Notes: generated by a model not told the origin, from the sequence alone. Counted from the stretch's first letter, positions 23,501-35,785 are shown. The stretch is DNA of 49,228 nucleotides from Lingula anatina (GCF_001039355.2 NW_019775564.1:6985-56212); one strand, 5' to 3'. Numbers and translations: made by a program.

Positions 23501-26500
23501 TATCCTGGGCTGTATATAATTCTATTACCCCAAATATGATAACATAGAAATAATGGATTTCTGTGGAATCGATTTACAAAACATACCCATCTAGTTCTGC
23601 TGTTTCAATATAGCACAGACTGTTTGGTTCACTTGTTGAGAGCAGCAATAAATCGGCCTGAATCAACAAATATGAATAATTAATCATCAATAAAAATCGT
23701 CCAATATTAAGATAACACTCAGTGAAAAAGGCCAGATCAATTCCCTGACAGTGACAACATCTTGCTTCTGCCAGTGAAATAGAAGGATGGTAAGATTGTG
23801 TATATTGGGAACTTACCGCTACAAATTGATTATTTTCCATTTTGATGATATCCCCAACCTCCACTTTGTGCCAGCGCTCCTCCACGAGCTGCCCATTACG
23901 TAACACAGACGACAGCCGGTTGTTGACCCGGTTATCGCTTCTGTGCCTTTGCTGAAATAATCCAACACAAAACGCACATTGACTTAACTGTGGCAATAAA
24001 GCTTAAACAATCCAATACTTTCTCAGTGAAAAACTTGTTAGTTAATTAATACGCAATATTTACTCATACATGTATGTTTAACGTTAGACACAATTCAATC
24101 TAAGGGAAATGATTGTAGTACAGTGCACATGGATTATTGACATCTTTGGATCTAGACCATATTGTCTAAATAAAACTGCCTTGCTTGCAACGCAGAAATA
24201 AATGATGGTAATAATAAGATCAATAAATCATATAAAAATATGTAATGAAGAGTACACAAAGAGCTATGGATCTGCTCCTTAATGTTTAGACATGAAGACT
24301 GAATTAGATACAACTCCCTCCTTCCCTGGAAGAATTGTGAATAATTTGCTATGAGTAAAAGCAGTAAAGATTTTATACAGCAATTGTTTGGTGCTATTCA
24401 AAGTGGGGTATTTAATTTGTAGTTTTATAGAAAGTGGAAAGAAGCTAGACCTTGCATTAAGTGTGTTGGAAGTAAATGAAATAAAAATAAAATCCAATTT
24501 TTGGGATCTGGAAGTCTTCATTGGGTTGGTATTGAAATTACAGTGAAGTCTGAACTACCATTCATCACATTAGTGAGCAAGCCAGATTTCCAATTTCTGC
24601 AGAAACATCTGGCATTAATTCACACTGATGCATCTTAGTCCAGAGCATTCTATAATCAATAAAGAAAGATTAAATTCACTGTGGAGAGAAGTAATACAGA
24701 CACTCAGTCCACTTCTATAGATTATCAAGACTGATCTTAACTGGACCCTTGGAATGTTTCACAAAACGCTAATGGTAAATGTTTGCTTCTCATATAAGCA
24801 TCTGCTTAGGACAGCAAGGGACTGACCAAAATCAATAAGATTTTTTATCAGGCTGACCAGCAATTCTTTCCAACGTGATAGAAAAGCTTCCCTAAAACTC
24901 ATTCCAGCTGAAGGTAATCTTGTTTTCCTAGATACCCATGTAACCTTCAGCTAAAAAGACTTACAATCAAGCAAAAAACGGATAAGATGGTTTTGATTTT
25001 TTAGACAACTGAAACCCAAGGAAAAGAAGTTTAAATGTGCAAGTCTATTTCAAAGCAGGTGCTGGTGACATGTTAAGTCTAATACAAAATTTACTGACAC
25101 TTGTTTGGCAAATTTGATCATCTGCACCAATACAACTGCACCCCAAATATGTGAATGCTTATATATATCAATGCAGGGGGGATAGAGACCGTCTTCTGGG
25201 TCTTCCGGAAGACAGTCAGATTTGCAAGTTTACATTGACGAGTATCTATTTTTTTCTGCCAGAAGACAGTCAAAAATGGAGAATGGATCAACAAGGACAA
25301 TTTGGAAGACCGTCAGAAAATATCTCTGGATCCCCCCTTGCTGGACCCGCCCCTGCTGGATATGCCTGCTGTGACCATATCAGGACTTTTCTAAATGGAC
25401 CTGTCTGGCAAGCATAAAATGGTTTTGAGCCTTAATGATCTGCATGAACTCTGAAACTCTGACTAACCCCAAGGTATTGATAATTTCTACTATTCGTCTG
25501 TACCCCAAGTTTGCAAGTGCTGAAGGTGACTCTCCATTTCATTCTACATCTACCTGCCCAGTTTATTCTCAACTCCCTCACCTACCCATAAACAGCCTGG
25601 TTATATATAAATCTAATGATTCCCTGGTGACATGATGTTACCTCACCATGCTACAAAAGCCTGAATAAACAATTGCGTCCAGACAGCATCAAGGTCTGCT
25701 GTAATTTATAATTAACCACAAAGTCTCGTTATCATTTACGTAATATTCATTTGATGCTAAGTTTATATCCGACATGATATATGATGCTGCTGTAACACTG
25801 TATGGAAGGTCCAAAATGATTTTGAGCAAATTATCTGTGTGAACTTTTGACCTCAGAGTGACCCCAATGTATTTCTAAATAACATCACTGAAGTGCAATA
25901 AATATCTTGAGTTTGTTTTCACAATATAAGTAGAAAAGCATGTAATGTCAATGGAGAGGAAACCTACATATGAAACACATGAAGATCCATAGCTTTCTGC
26001 TACATTATATGTTAACATGCAATAAATGGATTTCCCACAATTGATTAAACTTAATGGGACAACAGGGTCATTTTTGCAAGCAAATGTCCAAGAAAATTAG
26101 AAGAAAACTAAACATGATTAATATCTTGGGAAACAAAACAGAAGGCAATATACAAGTATGACAAACTGAAATAATGCTGAGATGTTATTCAATATTTTTT
26201 CATCTTTTCTTTTGGACATTCAGAATTGCAATCATGAGATGCATAAGAATACTAGTTCAGTTAACACAAAACATTTAAGTCAAACATTTAACATAACAGA
26301 CAACAGGCAAACAGAAGCTTGGCGAAATGGACCCAAAGTATACAACAACATTCTCTAGTCCACTCACTAAGTCTTCCAACATTTCCTTGACAGCAGAAAC
26401 AGCGAGTACAGTAGCAAGAGGAACCAGTGTGGTTAGTGGGGAGAGTGAGGAGACCCAGGGAAGCAGCTAGTAATGGGAAAGAATATGTAGGTGTATCAGT

Positions 26501-28306
26501 TAGTGCTGTAAGGTTCTATGGCAAGTAGTCAAGCGGCCATTATCTGGAATGGCAAGTTTTGAGGAGCTGGTCGGTTTTGACACCAATTCGGGAAGAACAG
26601 TTCGGAAACCACCATCACACCCAAAACTGGAGGGAAACTTTGCCTGATGTCCGTGCCAGAATACTGTGTATAGAGCCAACAGAGGAACTGCTCGAAAGCA
26701 CAAAACAGATTTGCTGTAACACAAAGCTGATACATACAAATCTCTTTTAATGATTTTTTTATTCCCCTACACAGTCAATAATCTGAAACAGACTCAATCA
26801 AAGTAGGTAAAATCAAAAGCCAAAACCACAAGAGTCTTTTTCAGAAAGTTATGTCTAAATTGGCAATCTTTTTTTCTTTCAAAAACCCAGATTCATAAAA
26901 ATGGATTTATGAGTATAACTGTAATTAGTTGGAATGACATGTATTCCCAACAAACACCCTTTTTCACATAAAATATCCATTTTTATAAGCTGTTGGTTTT
27001 GACTTCAGACTAACTCTAGTAGTACGCAGTTCTCCGGGCAAGCAGGCCTCCCTATGCCGAGGTGAATCACACGGTGAGCAGCACCAGTATACGTAACAAC
27101 TTACTATGTCATCAATAGCATCTTTGAGAGCAGTGATTGTAAGTACAACTGCCAGCGGCACAATGGTCGTGACTGGAGTCAAGGACGAGATCGGTGGAAT
27201 GAGCTATAAAACAGGAAACAAAATATCCATGCAAAACTTAGTAAACAAAATACTGAAACCATTAATTAAAGTATTCACCATAAAATAAAATTAAATACAA
27301 CACTGAAGATGTTAAACTGGAAGATAATGAAACTCTTCTGTCATTATGATGTAATTATAAATAATTAACTAAAGAATATTAAACAAATATGTAATATAGT
27401 TTTCATGCTCTTTATTTATATTTCAAGTAAACATAATGAACCTCCCAAGTATGTTTTTTATAAATTATTTCATGACAAAGTACTATACATGCTACAAAAA
27501 TAGTAAGCACATCTCAAAATTAATATAATTGCTCAAATCAAACAATAAATCTTTTGTGTCTCTTTAATTCTTTTATCATTCTTTTAAAAATAAATAATCC
27601 CGAAAAAATATAAACAGAAACATGCATCTCCTCACTGGCAAGTAAAAACAGGCCATGTTATTTCTAAACCAAGGTCTTTTAAAAGAGGATTTAAAACCCC
27701 TAAAAATGTAAATACCAGTACAATGTTAGTTAATCTGTTTTCATCAGCATATTTTTAGTAAATCAATGTTATGCCGCAATGAATAATTCAGCGGTGAGGT
27801 GTCACACATAGATACCTGAAACACAATCAATAAGAGTCTGTGTCCTGAAATAGCTGTGCTGAGCAGACCAGAAAATTATAATCTGCTGGAAAATTGGCTC
27901 TGTTACTCTATTATTTTCAACACAAGTACTGTGCTCTAAATCCTAATTTTAAATTATATTAAATCACTGGAGTCAGAACAGACACCATCAGCAATGATGG
28001 TTCCAGTCTTCAACTTATTTCTATCATTAAGTTTATCAGGTTTTACACGATCAAAAATGTAATGAGATAATAATGTGTTTTATCTATAAAATGTTAACCT
28101 CTGTGACAATGTAAAATTCAACTCATAAGTTGTCCTAAAACATTCACTGGTGACACAGTAGTAACAAATAGCTTACCTGAAGGATGAGTAAGCCAAGGAA
28201 ATAAGAATTGGCTATCCTCTGAAACTGTTCAAACAGGTTCTTTGGCAGGAATGTGTACCAGGTATACTTGGAGGTACAGATGTAGTTGTTCTGGAAAATT
28301 GAAAAA

Positions 28307-28392
<86 letters not shown>

Positions 28393-31300
28393 ATGCTTTA
28401 CTGGAGATAACTGATTTACAAATGACACAACAAACGGTATCTGGTGCATTTTCTTCAAAGTACAGAAAGGATACTCACTGCATAATTAAAGCTTTCATTG
28501 TATGCCGAATCGTTGGACTTGATTTTTCTTTCTAATTCTGAAAATATATAAAAAAAATTTATATACAGTAATATTTCTGTTTGGTCCATAAGAATCTGCT
28601 TCAAATATGAAAGTTACACATTTAAAAACACAAGCTTAACACACAGAAATCCCTAAGATCATTGGAGGACAACAACTATTTTTTTCCCAAAGGGAGATTC
28701 ATAATCATCAACTTCAATATGATAAATTCACAACCTGAGAAATTTTTTTTTTCAAAACATACCCCATCAGTACACAATCTAAAACAAAGCATGACATCAT
28801 ACAAGATAAGAAAGTGTCTTAAGTATCACTTTCTTCCAAATCCTGCAAAATCTTCTTTCATATTTACAAAGTAACAAGACTATGGGCTATCTGGGATGAA
28901 ACCAACTTTCCTTCCACTGGCAGCCAACAAAATTGTTCAGATTGTGTAAAAATATGTACATCCTCCCTGCAGTCTCACCTTCAAATGGAACAGGAGCAGC
29001 ATAGATACGATTTGACCTCCAGCAAGGCATTGTCAATCACTGCCTTTATTTTCAACTTGGTACTTGAACATACACTACACAAAGTAGATGCTGGGTTTTG
29101 GTAGAGAAAAATATCATCACTTCAGTGACTTTCCTTCCAGAATATGAAATCAATGCTGGCAGCAACAGATGTCATGGATCAGTAAATCTCAAGGGTTGTT
29201 AATTATTTACTTTTTTATCACTTTTTCTTTTTGTTTTAACTGTCCTTGAAACAATTCAGAAAGTAAAGCTGCAACTGCTTCCAATCTGTTTACGGAATTC
29301 CTTTGATTATCCTACATGTATAAATAGCAAATACATGTAGCAGCTCATGAACATTAGTTAGAATTTAACTGCATGATCTTTCCACATCAGTTTCTTCCAT
29401 AAGACTGTATATCAGAATATTTTCATGTCAAGATCCTAAGAAATTACAGCCATACACCTCTCCCAATGTGTGAAACTCAGTCAGTTCCAAAAAACATGAA
29501 AACTGACCACAGCCTCTGCAACCAAACTAAGGTAATTATCCAAACTGAATACATATCAATGCAACCAGCCAACTTGGCAGCCAAATAATGAAGAACTTTG
29601 AGGGCACATCCATTTTCCCCAGAAACTTATCCTTGAAAGTATACCTTCCACTGTATATATATACCACTACAGATGGGTCTGCCCACAGTATTGCATGCTT
29701 ACCTTGCCAACACCTAAATCTAATTACAAATTCAATAGATTTATGAATTCTTCTGGGAGTTGGATAGGTAGTCATAAAGTTGGGGTAATGGCACAATATT
29801 TGATTAAATGTTAAAGAAAGTAAAAGTAATTAGACTGATGGAAGGAACAGACAAAGGTAAGAAATACTTTCTTTTTCCCTTCCTGTTTTAGATTACAGAA
29901 AAAAGGGAACTTTGAAGCAAATTAATGGCATGAACATACCTATATATTTTCTTCAATAGTAGTTTAACATGAAGTAGAAGAGAGCAGTTCAAGATTAATA
30001 CGTGTCAGTAGAAAATTCTGCATCACAATTAAGTGCTTAATTTGGGAAATTGAAATGGCAGCGAATATATTTTCTAACAATTAAGACATAATTAAATATA
30101 ATAACCTGGGGAGAACACTGCAATGCCATTCCTTAAACTGAACATTGCATGACTTAATAATTATTATACCATACATAGTCAGGAGATGCACTAGCTTACA
30201 TAACACTGGCCTTTTTTTATTTAAGTTAAGCAATGAAAAATATCTACTGGTAATATTTCTGAACAGAATTATGTTACTGAAGTCTGTAATTTTTAGATTT
30301 GAGAACATTTCTCCAAAGCTGGCTCCCGAGACAAGCAGACTAAACTGCATATTCAAAAACAGTTATTGTAGGAAACATTTGACAGTAAAGCTCTTCTAGG
30401 CTTCCTTTCAATTTCTACCCTGGCCTACCATAAAAACATTTGACCATCCATAAATATCTACGAATATGAAGTGGACTTTACAGATATCTTAATTTTCATC
30501 AATCCTCAGAGGGCATCCTATATGGGCTTTTGGCATGATGAAAAAAACCACAATTAACACACTTTCTTGGCTTTCTGTACTACTTCCAGAACTTATTACC
30601 TATTTCTATCAGTATGCACATTCAAAACAACCTATAGTATGTTTTCTCATTAAGATTTAGTATTCTTCTTTTTTTTCACCTAAACTTCACAATGAAGATC
30701 AGATTCTTTTTTAAATATTGGACATCAGTTATGACACAAAGAAAAGCACTTCAATTGTGTGCGTGGGGGGGGGGGGGGGGGGAGGTATAAAAAAAAGATT
30801 ATCCAGCTTTTCTTTAAAAAAAATCAAATTTGACCATTATTTAAAAAAAAAAATTCTTAACTGAAAGTAGAGTAGTGTTGCATACCATCCAGTAACATGA
30901 GGTGATCTATTAGACAGCTGGGCCTAATTCCATATAGCTCTAACAAAATAACAGCGTGTCCATCAGCCTTGGAAAAAGGTAACTGGGGATCTGAGAGGAT
31001 TCCAGGAAATAGTCATGACCAGATATTTATAGTGTTCAGACATGATCTTGGACTGTAAGGAAAATAGTAAAAAGAAATGGCGCCTGGGGCTGCTTGAAGT
31101 GGGATTTCCAATTTAAATCAAAGAAATATACATGTGTGGATGTCTGGATATTACACTGCTGATTTCCGCACATCTAGAAAATATTCACTGGCTTGAGAAC
31201 TTGATCAAATACATGTACATTTTTTTAAATTTGTTTTCTGAATTCTAAGGTGGCCTATTTGGAGATTTGACAAAATCTCAAAAATGTCAGCTTTCACTTA

Positions 31301-32619
31301 TCAGAGTTGTAATGGGATCTAAATGACAAAATATCCAATTCTTAGGAAGGTCTAACACCTCACAGCATTCCACACTGGGGCAGATCCAACCATCTGATCT
31401 ATTTATTTGTAACACACCCATGTATGTAGAACCTATTACATATATGCCCAAACAGTTTATCTGTGAGCTATGCAGGGTTGCCAAGGTAACAGTATTCACA
31501 ATGTCTGGATCCATATATTGTTTAACACGCCATCAATAAGAAAATAGCACCTGAAAACAAAGGGAGCTTGTAAAGAAAAGACAGAGTGTGCTCAATATGA
31601 ATATATATACAAAGAGTTGGAAATTTCGAAGATTAATTATGACATTAAGTTTTCTTGGGCATGGTGATGAATGTCTGGGTTCATGTGGATTTAAACCTTC
31701 TTTGTTTGTCTGGGCTTTAGTATTATTTGGATTATCTGTGTGGTATTTAACATTTCTGGTTGTCTGGTATGTCTGAACCCTATGGCCATTATTTGTGATA
31801 TATGCTATAGTAGTGTCTAACAGATAAGGCTGAGGATCAACCCTTTGTGTTCCCATTATATTACACCACCCACTGTTATGAGTAGACCAATGTGAATGCT
31901 GTATAAATGGGTTATCAGCATTATAATATCTAGTCTGTGAGGCAGGCTTTTACAATACACCTGACACAAAAGTGACCTACTTAGGTGAAGTAAGGTATGA
32001 TACTCACATATGCATTATACAGATGCACATGACTTTTGTTTTATCACACCCAAGCTTAGGATGTAAATAAAGACACACCTAAATGACAGTGAAGGAAATA
32101 AATCTGTAAATTCTCTCAAGAATCTGGCAATCAACGATCCATTAACCACTCAGCATAAGTGATCTTTATGGGTTTTATGACAGAGGAGACTAATTGGTGA
32201 CTGGTGAATTATTAATGGATAATTTTGCAGAAAGCATGTGTGATATAACTGTTAAATTTGGGGCAGATCCTTAATACGGCTTATCTATGAAATAACCACC
32301 CTACATATATACTCCTACCTGAAGTCACATGCAGCCTGTGTAGTACTCATACACATACCAGCTAGTATATATACATGTATATATATAATAGAAGATATAC
32401 TGTTGTACTGAATATGATCAATACATATGTGTCAGCCAGATATGTGAGAGCAATGATTCATCACACATTATGTATGTTTATTACAAAATACCACACTTCA
32501 CATTTTCCTAGATGTATGAGCAGACAGGTATGTTTAACCACTGTAAAATGATCTCCCCCTTGGATAGCCAACTCACGTTTTTCTTCAAGTGTGACCGCAA
32601 CCCGTTTGTATAGCTTCAT
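14572..32619 (-). CDS. ATP8B: P4-ATPase phospholipid flippase, ATP8B class, 23 coding exons per isoform, ~1224 aa
   Basis: Exons (minus): 32619-32577 (tentative first), 28537-28479, 28290-28177, 27203-27105 (alternative 26466-26368), 23951-23817, 23657-23587, 23318-23236, 22459-22212, 21931-21696, 21246-21084, 20773-20684, 20363-20204, 20071-19992, 19830-19729, 19572-19453, 18818-18721, 18276-18098, 17980-17739, 17300-17117, 16626-16403, 16262-16179, 15871-15626, 15186-14572. Phases agree at every junction. The protein translocates phospholipid to the cytosolic leaflet. Motifs: DGET (actuator, ~175), VVPISL in TM4 (357-360), DKTGTLT (phosphorylated Asp410), [16 protein letters not shown] (575), TGDKQET (689), GDGANDV (825). 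Ten membrane segments are expected. The tail [16 protein letters not shown] matches the ATP8B1/2/4 group rather than ATP8A. Which vertebrate ATP8B it corresponds to cannot be settled, and the first exon is uncertain. The exon 16179 donor is GC. Confidence 0.93.
16180..18097. other. Introns of ATP8B 3' half, no further gene
   Basis: Introns 17301-17738 and 16627-17116 are AT-rich. A G-run (16679-16695, GGGGAGGGGGGGAGGGG) lies close to the acceptor side of the exon at 16626. No alternative exon is recognised here. Confidence 0.4.
18544..18590. repeat. (AAT)n microsatellite in an ATP8B intron
   Basis: An AATAAT run of about 15 units with one interruption lies between the exons at 18276 and 18721. 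Confidence 0.85.
18845..19187. mobile_element. Foldback (inverted-repeat) element in ATP8B intron
   Basis: The left arm from about 18845 to 18985 and right arm from about 19050 to 19187 are inverted copies. CTACCAGACTC(A/G)GCACC, TCAAGGT(G/T)TG(C/T)GTCAGTACAC and CAGTATCA-type blocks appear in the same order on opposite strands, at roughly 75-80 percent identity by eye. It has no transposase ORF; the overlapping ORFs on both strands are a by-product of the symmetry. It sits about 25 nt upstream of the acceptor for the exon 18818-18721. Confidence 0.75.
20864..21083. other. ATP8B intron with G-rich tract
   Basis: A GGTGGATGGGTGGGTGGAGGGGGGGGG-type run lies at 21003-21029, within 60 nt of the donor after the DKTGTLT exon. 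No gene is seen. Confidence 0.4.
23952..26367. other. ATP8B intron between exon 4B and exon 5
   Basis: This intron is about 2.4 kb. I looked for a third copy of the TM1-TM2 exon and saw none. Near 25190-25310 short repeats around (G)GAAGACAGTCA recur three times. A 12-bp hairpin AGCTGAAGGT...ACCTTCAGCT lies at 24908-24953. No other coding signal is recognised. Confidence 0.5.
26368..26466 (-). CDS. ATP8B: ATP8B exon 4B: duplicated alternative TM1-TM2 gate exon
   Basis: It lies 638 bp downstream (in the sense of transcription) of exon 4A. It is also 99 nt and phase 0-0, with acceptor CCATTACTAG and donor GTGAGT. It encodes 33 residues beginning LLPWVSSL, then TTLVPL, and ending [10 protein letters not shown] count 17 of 33 identical to exon 4A, with most other changes conservative. 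It has no stop codon and keeps P, SS, TT, PL, K and D at the key positions, so it is maintained rather than decaying. Inclusion together with 4A would insert a second TM1-TM2 segment, which should break topology, so mutually exclusive use is the simplest reading. Confidence 0.85.
27105..27203 (-). CDS. ATP8B: ATP8B exon 4A: TM1-TM2 gate exon, canonical copy
   Basis: This is a 99-nt, phase 0-0 exon with acceptor TTTTATAG and donor GTAAGT. It encodes 33 residues beginning LIPPISSL, then TTIVPL, and ending ALKDAIDDI. It completes TM1, forms the exoplasmic turn and most of TM2. The preceding exon ends LLILQ and the following exon begins [12 protein letters not shown], giving the QLIPxISS and RHRSDNxVNN context of ATP8B flippases. 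It is more like family consensus than exon 4B. Confidence 0.93.
28302..28389. repeat. Poly(A) run plus (TA)n microsatellite next to ATP8B exon 3 acceptor
   Basis: There are 22-23 A residues (28302-28324) followed by about 33 TA units to 28389. On the gene's strand this is (TA)n then poly(T), ending 12 nt before the acceptor of the exon 28290-28177. It fills roughly half of a 188-bp intron. Confidence 0.9.
28538..32576. other. Large 5' intron of ATP8B
   Basis: A 4.0 kb AT-rich intron, if the exon at 32577-32619 is used. It has a G run at 30764-30782 and TATATA-rich patches. The short minus ORFs at 29536-29796, 30081-30356 and 31533-31856 have no recognised similarity. Confidence 0.45.
32577..32619 (-). 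CDS. ATP8B: Candidate first coding exon of ATP8B (version a)
   Basis: ATG at 32619 has A at -3 and an excellent donor C|GTGAGT at 32577/32576, phase 1. That is the phase needed by the exon at 28537. The spliced peptide is [14 protein letters not shown], then [20 protein letters not shown], which reads naturally into the conserved ATP8B N-terminus. No transcript evidence is available here, and two other candidates exist upstream. Confidence 0.5.
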
Positions 32620-34687
32620 TGTACCTCAAGTACAGCCAGGACAGCGCTAAATCACATCTAGCAGGATGTCACTCCCCTCACCACATACGACAGACTGTTC
32701 ACCTGTCCCACACCTTGAACTGAGATAATTACTGACACTGTGTGTATGTGTGAGAGAGAGGAGAGGTTAAATGGCAAGGTTAACTGGTCTAGCAATTTAT
32801 ATGGAGGATATTATGCTAAATACATCCTGGCTAATAAATAAAATCTTGTCATTAGTGGATCTCCTAGGACTGAGAGTTGAGCTACAGTCATATATATCTC
32901 ACTAAGATGTGAAGATCTTGATGAAAGGTTACTCCTGTTACTGCTTGAAGGATTCAGAAATAAAAGAATTAAAGTCAAAAGAGAAACACCCAGGATGCAA
33001 AACAACATAATGGTATGACTGAGTGGCAAATGGAGCGGATCGAGCAACTCCCTTTGGCTTATCCTGGTCAAGAATGAATTTGAAATAGAAAGTGGGTTAC
33101 ATGTGCATGTGTGTGTGTACATGTGTGTGTCTGTGTGCACGTGTATATGAGATTTGGTGGGTGTGTGGGTGGGAAGTGGGTGGACTATGAGGTTGGGAGA
33201 TAGAATTAGTGCATGATAATAGAATAATACATTTAAACAGGATGTGGCATATTCATGATGAAGAGACAAACAGATAAATCAGTAGTAATAGGGCTATGCA
33301 AATAATACCATGCAAATTAAAGAACCACCTAACTGGGGCCCATTCTCTGATGAGTCACGTTTTCCAAGAATTTGTTGTAGCATCAGTGTAGCTAAACCAC
33401 GCTAGAATATTAACAAACAAACAGAATAATGAAGAAAGAATTACTTTCTACTGAGAAATATATTAAATTCAATAGTATTGAAAAATATGATCCAAACAAA
33501 CATGTTGATAATTTGCATAATAATTATATTTTATAACAATGTAATAAACAATATGGAATCCTGCAAAACAGTCCATTTTTGAGCAATGCTAAGTAACCAC
33601 AGGCAAATATAATTAAAAGTTAATGCAATCAAAACCACAATGCCAAGTTAGCTAGGTAAAATGCCAAAATCAAACAAAATTACTTTTTTTCTGTCTTGAA
33701 AGTAATCTGATCCTAGCTCTGTTATCTATTATTTTCTGCTGGCTCCCCACATTACTGCATCAAGAACATTACGACTCCAGTATAGTATACGGAGATCTAT
33801 TTGAAAAGATGCCATATTGCTCTACACAAATTTATCAGGGTTGGCTTCATTATGCATATAAATAATTAAATCTGTAAGATACCTTATATACTGGTTTTCA
33901 ACTTTTACACAAGAATCATGGTGCATGTATTTTTTGACATAAAGCAGCTTGTATGGATGATTTTGAACTCTTATCTCAGGTACAATGGTAGCAGGTGCTT
34001 GCTAGGTGCCAGACAATAACTGAATTGTTTAATCTATGAGACACCCACAGCCAGGTACTAGTAGGGCACCTGACTTCACTCACTTAGGACACAGCAAGTT
34101 CAAAGATATATAGTCCCAATATTATATATCACTATCTCAAACAAAAAAAGTCATATGAGAAGAAATAGTGAATTTTAAAATACCTATTTATAAGTTTTTT
34201 TTATGTTGAAACTCTGTACAGTGGTGACCTAAAGTTAATATAATATTGTAACAGATATCAGGAAAATTTGGTAATTCAAATTGTTCATGCAAAAATCACA
34301 TTAACTGTCCTTTAAAGCTGAAACAACTATATATATATATATATACATACTGTAAGGAAATTTTCACATGAGGTCATATAGGACATATGTCCTGGATAGA
34401 AATCCTATAGGATGTCTGATTAAAAATCCTAGAGTCCCATAGGACATACTATAGGAAGTTTTTTAAAGGGTATGCATGGGTCTTATCTATCATTAACACA
34501 ACCAGATAGCTAGCTTAAATTAAATAAAGATACTAAAGCTTGATGGAAACCCACTCACCCAATATAAATTTGTCACCTGATGATGACAATACATCCACCC
34601 TCCAGATAATAATATATATATATACTTTATGTATCATGTTATTAATAAGGCTCAAAAATAGCCTGGACCTGAAATTGGTCTAAACTT
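32620..34687. other. No gene seen (GT-rich and AT-rich DNA)
   Basis: A TG-rich patch (33092-33180) underlies a 152-codon minus ORF at 32811-33269, whose His/Thr/Pro-rich middle is a translation of that simple sequence. Palindromic TATAGGA/TCCTATA clusters lie at 34375-34455. Confidence 0.5.
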
Positions 34688-34920
34688 TTAGGGTGTATTT
34701 CCAGAGATTTAGATCGATCCAGGGATTAAAATTTAGATCGACCTAACTCCCTGGGGGTTCACGCTAAATTGCAGTCAAACGAGCGCGCACTATAGTTAAT
34801 TACCCCCTTACAGCTTCTGGTAGGCGGGACAGACGCTTAAACCGGCCAAGCTGACAGTAATCTAGTGAGACTCCCCACAGGGATAGATCGATCTAAAAAT
34901 CTATGGAAATGGGGTGTTAG
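34688..34920 (+). mobile_element. MITE-A copy 2 (~233 bp)
   Basis: Same orientation as copy 1. It shares the TTTAGATCGA ends, the ACTCCCTGGGGGTTCACGCTA block, the TAATTACCCCCTTACAGC block, the GTAGGCGGGACAGAC core and the GATAGATCGATCTAAAAATCT right end. It has a small internal insertion near the left end and some substitutions relative to copy 1. Confidence 0.8.
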
Positions 34921-35478
34921 AAGCAAAAATTTGGTCTTCTTCAGTTAAATCAAGTACTCAATGTCTGACACAATTTCTTTATTGTTCTACATGTAGCACT
35001 GGCACAATATTTAGGGTATTACAGATTTATTTGGGGTCAAAGTAGACTAAAATTTGATCTTAAAGTTTAGACCAACTTCCAGCTAAAAGTTTAGACCAAC
35101 TTCCAGTTGTTTTGTGTCACCAGTCCCTGATGGATATAAACGCTGGCTTTGCTGAGACAGGCACCTGCTCAGGTGACAGGAGGTGACAGGAAGACTGACA
35201 GGTTGTCACCACATTGTGTAGTTAAATCTCAATCACCTGTTAAGGACACTTATATACATATGGTGTTTTTTTGTTTTGTTTTGTTTTTTTAATCAGGAAA
35301 GTTGTCTTCATATAATGTGGCAACATGTGCAATCTGCTATCAAAATTTATATCTTACAAAATTATTAGGCTACATTAAATATTGTACAATCTATTTCTAT
35401 TTCTAATGAGAACTCTTTGATGGTAATAGCAAAAATCCTTAAAATCCTTCCAAAAAAAACCTTACATCTATTACATAC

Positions 35479-35518
35479 CAATTGGTTTTTCCTTTTTCCA
35501 GCATGGCTTCATCTTCAT
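35479..35518 (-). CDS. ATP8B: Candidate first coding exon of ATP8B (version b)
   Basis: ATG at 35518 opens MKMKPCWKKEKPI and reaches donor G|GTATGT in phase 1, again matching the exon at 28537 to give ...[14 protein letters not shown] basic, Trp-containing leader of this kind resembles alternative ATP8B2 N-termini as I recall them. The same segment in another frame is more acidic but would not join in phase. Speculative. Confidence 0.25.
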
Positions 35519-35721
35519 TTTCAGGCTTCTTTTTTCCTTATGAGAGCACAGGGAATGTTTGGTAACAAAAATAGACTTGTTTGTATTTCCATATATTTGC
35601 ACCACTCTCTAACCTGAAAAACAAGGAAGTGTCTCACTTTAAGGTCTTCATTTGGATAAAACATCAAATACTTCCTGCTATCATTTAAACTGCAGGTAAC
35701 ACAAAGCATGGCTGAGCATAT

Positions 35722-35728
<7 letters not shown>

Positions 35729-35783
<55 letters not shown>
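35729..35783. repeat. (TA)n microsatellite
   Basis: About 27 uninterrupted TA units. Confidence 0.9.

Positions 35784-35785
<2 letters not shown>

Noticed and set aside
24908-24953. Short AGCTGAAGGT hairpin in a flippase intron
   Set aside because: Arms of only about 11-12 bp in 2.4 kb of AT-rich intron; too weak for a separate claim.
23952-26367. Possible third copy of the TM1-TM2 exon
   Set aside because: Reading the minus strand through this intron I found no further segment with the PxxSS/TTxVPL pattern and flanking splice sites.
28144-28535. Tyr/Ile repeat ORFs
   Set aside because: Translations of the (TA)n microsatellite next to a real flippase exon.
32811-33269. 152-codon minus-strand ORF with a hydrophobic segment
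   Set aside because: Its His/Thr/Pro-rich middle is a translation of GT-rich simple sequence, there is no recognisable family, and it is not phase-linked to neighbouring exons.
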